From positions 1 to 7,161 of the forward strand of contig CAZNDI010000059.1 in NCBI GenBank assembly GCA_964571805.1: a stretch of DNA of 7,161 nucleotides, written 5' to 3'. Position 1 is the first letter of the stretch. Every line of letters starts with the position of its first letter. The translations under genes were made by a program, and so were the position numbers. The DNA comes from JAUHWS01 sp964571805 (GTDB taxonomy: Bacteria; Patescibacteriota; Gracilibacteria; UM-FILTER-43-11). Below, piece by piece: positions 6,650-7,161 of the stretch. A model generated the notes under the pieces. The model was not told the origin of the DNA. It worked only from the letters and a program-made list of their open reading frames with translations, and ran no database searches.

Positions 6650-6683
6650 TAAATTTGTTGAAATTTAAATAAACCATTTTGAC

Positions 6684-6707
6684 CCCTCACCCGTGGTGAG
6701 GGCTTTT
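6684..6707 (+). terminator. Rho-independent terminator after the 6275-6649 gene
   Basis: CCCTCACC (6684-6691) and GGTGAGGG (6695-6702) form a perfect 8-bp GC-rich stem around a CGT loop, followed by C and four T. It begins 35 bp after the stop codon. The T-run is short, but stem and position fit. It would separate this gene's transcript from that of the next gene. Confidence 0.8.
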
Positions 6708-6746
6708 GATGGAGCGTTCAGGGGGACAAAATCTAGATAATACCTT

Positions 6747-6782
6747 CTGCCAAGCCCTTGTTGACACTTAAATTTGGCTTAA
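6747..6782 (+). promoter_or_regulatory. Conserved intergenic block, copy C
   Basis: It begins CTGCCAAGCCCTTGTTGAC and continues to TTTGGCTTAA. The dyad's right arm makes a perfect -35 hexamer TTGACA (6761-6766); 17 bp further is TAAATA (6784-6789), a weak -10. Transcription from here would give a leader of roughly 110 bases before the ATG at 6906. It lies just after the terminator of the previous gene, as a promoter should. Confidence 0.65.
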
Positions 6783-6845
6783 ATAAATAAAAAAAACCAA
6801 AGAACAGGGCTATTAATTTGTGAAGAGATTTTCACATTTAAAAAA

Positions 6846-6893
6846 ATGCTGGATCATGAAGCACTTGAAAAACTTAACAATATTTATTCATAA
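6846..6893 (+). CDS. Possible 15-codon upstream ORF (leader peptide)
   Basis: ATG (6846) to TAA (6891-6893) encodes MLDHEALEKLNNIYS and ends 12 bp before the ATG at 6906. Its last codons lie in the conserved box AATATTTATTCAT, which also reads NIYS in the leader of the gene at 6275, there in frame with that gene from ATG 6227. A hairpin TGTGAA/TTCACA (6819-6836) lies just before it. It could be a regulatory leader peptide, or the box may be conserved for its DNA or RNA sequence and the frame be chance. No run of one amino acid suggests classical attenuation. Confidence 0.25.
   Translation: MLDHEALEKLNNIYS
6879..6891 (+). promoter_or_regulatory. Conserved leader box AATATTTATTCAT, copy 2
   Basis: Identical to 6248-6260 and starting at the same 27-bp distance from its ATG. 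It is followed by ACTATTATTTACC directly before ATG 6906. Twelve of those 13 bases recur at 2322-2334, around the TTG start of the gene at 2330. TATTAT (6895-6900) resembles a -10 box only 5 bp from the ATG, so a leaderless transcript is an alternative reading. Confidence 0.6.
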
Positions 6894-6905
6894 CTATTAT
6901 TTACC

Positions 6906-7161
6906 ATGGCCCTCCAAGACCAACAAGTAAGACGACCGGATGAAGACGATGAGCTTGATTCACCCAAGCCAGTACAAGCAGGTGCTACAGAAATCAGCAA
7001 AGGTACTGCCATAGCAAGGAGATGCTTATTTAAAGTTTTTGGAACCCTGGGATTGGCTGCTTTAGCGGATCAAATTGCGGGAGGTAAGATTTTTGAGGCA
7101 ATGGGATTGGGTGAAGGTAATGATGAAAAAATGGAGCACGAGGATGAAGGGGATCGCGAGT
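6906..7161 (+). CDS. Partial protein with twin-arginine-like segment, function unknown
   Basis: The reading frame is open from ATG 6906 to the window edge, so only the first 85 residues are seen. Residues 1-34 are polar and acidic (with a PDEDDELDSP stretch). Then comes ARRCLFK (37-43), close to the twin-arginine consensus (S/T)RRxFLK with Phe and Leu exchanged. A short, mildly hydrophobic stretch rich in Gly, Leu and Ala follows (44-54), and then acidic, Gly/Glu-rich sequence. This could be a Tat export signal with an unusually long N-region, or a cytosolic helix with a chance RR. The hydrophobic part is short for a Tat signal and no clear AxA cleavage site is visible. The start is supported by the conserved leader box and by the absence of an upstream in-frame alternative as good. 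I cannot name a family. Confidence 0.68.
   Translation, partial: MALQDQQVRRPDEDDELDSPKPVQAGATEISKGTAIARRCLFKVFGTLGLAALADQIAGGKIFEAMGLGEGNDEKMEHEDEGDRE

Noticed and set aside
6709..6771. 20-codon ATG frame running into conserved block C
   Set aside because: It begins just past the terminator, has no conserved counterpart and overlaps the likely promoter; chance frame.
1..7161. CRISPR array, tRNA or rRNA genes, insertion sequence
   Set aside because: No regularly spaced repeats, cloverleaf-like sequence, rRNA segments or transposase-like protein are seen. The four motif copies are irregularly spaced regulatory-type sites.

Overview
This window looks like an AT-rich bacterial chromosome segment, plausibly from an uncultured or candidate-phyla lineage. 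The evidence is indirect: one universally conserved housekeeping gene (aspS) sits beside a TrmB-type regulator and several proteins I cannot place, and no start codon has a recognisable Shine-Dalgarno sequence in front of it. Six complete genes end in TAA or TAG and none in TGA. UGA is nevertheless not visibly read as an amino acid, because the 590-codon aspS has no in-frame TGA. The lineage is an inference from this style and cannot be proved from 7 kb.

Layout, left to right. On the minus strand lie a small single-span membrane protein (53-310) and aspartyl-tRNA synthetase (365-2137), separated by a perfect 36-bp GC-rich palindrome. A divergent intergenic region (2138-2329) then leads to two plus-strand genes. 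The first is a 233-residue protein of unknown function (2330-3031). The second is a 696-residue protein with a GNAT acetyltransferase-like domain near its C-terminus (3046-5136). They may form an operon or be one gene split by a frameshift. The second gene meets a convergent TrmB-like transcription regulator (5133-5924, minus) with a 4-bp tail-to-tail overlap. A 350-bp AT-rich intergenic region (5925-6274) holds the regulator's promoter, two copies of a dyad motif and a hairpin. Next come a 124-residue unknown protein (6275-6649), a rho-independent terminator (6684-6707), a long leader with a possible 15-codon upstream ORF, and the start of a gene cut by the window edge (6906 onward) whose product has a twin-arginine-like segment.

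The most interesting signal lies outside the genes. A 19-bp dyad motif, G-n-CAA-N7-TTG-n-C, occurs four times, always intergenic: upstream of 2330, upstream of the TrmB-like gene, upstream of 6275 and upstream of 6906. Three copies extend into a 36-bp conserved block with identical internal spacing, 24 to 29 of 36 positions matching pairwise. Two of those genes also share the leader box AATATTTATTCAT at exactly the same distance from ATG. I infer a small local regulon of unknown genes, possibly controlled by the TrmB-like protein encoded among them. The AspRS carries His31 and Gly83, the pair reported in the non-discriminating AspRS of Pseudomonas aeruginosa, which suggests that Asn-tRNA is made by transamidation in this organism.
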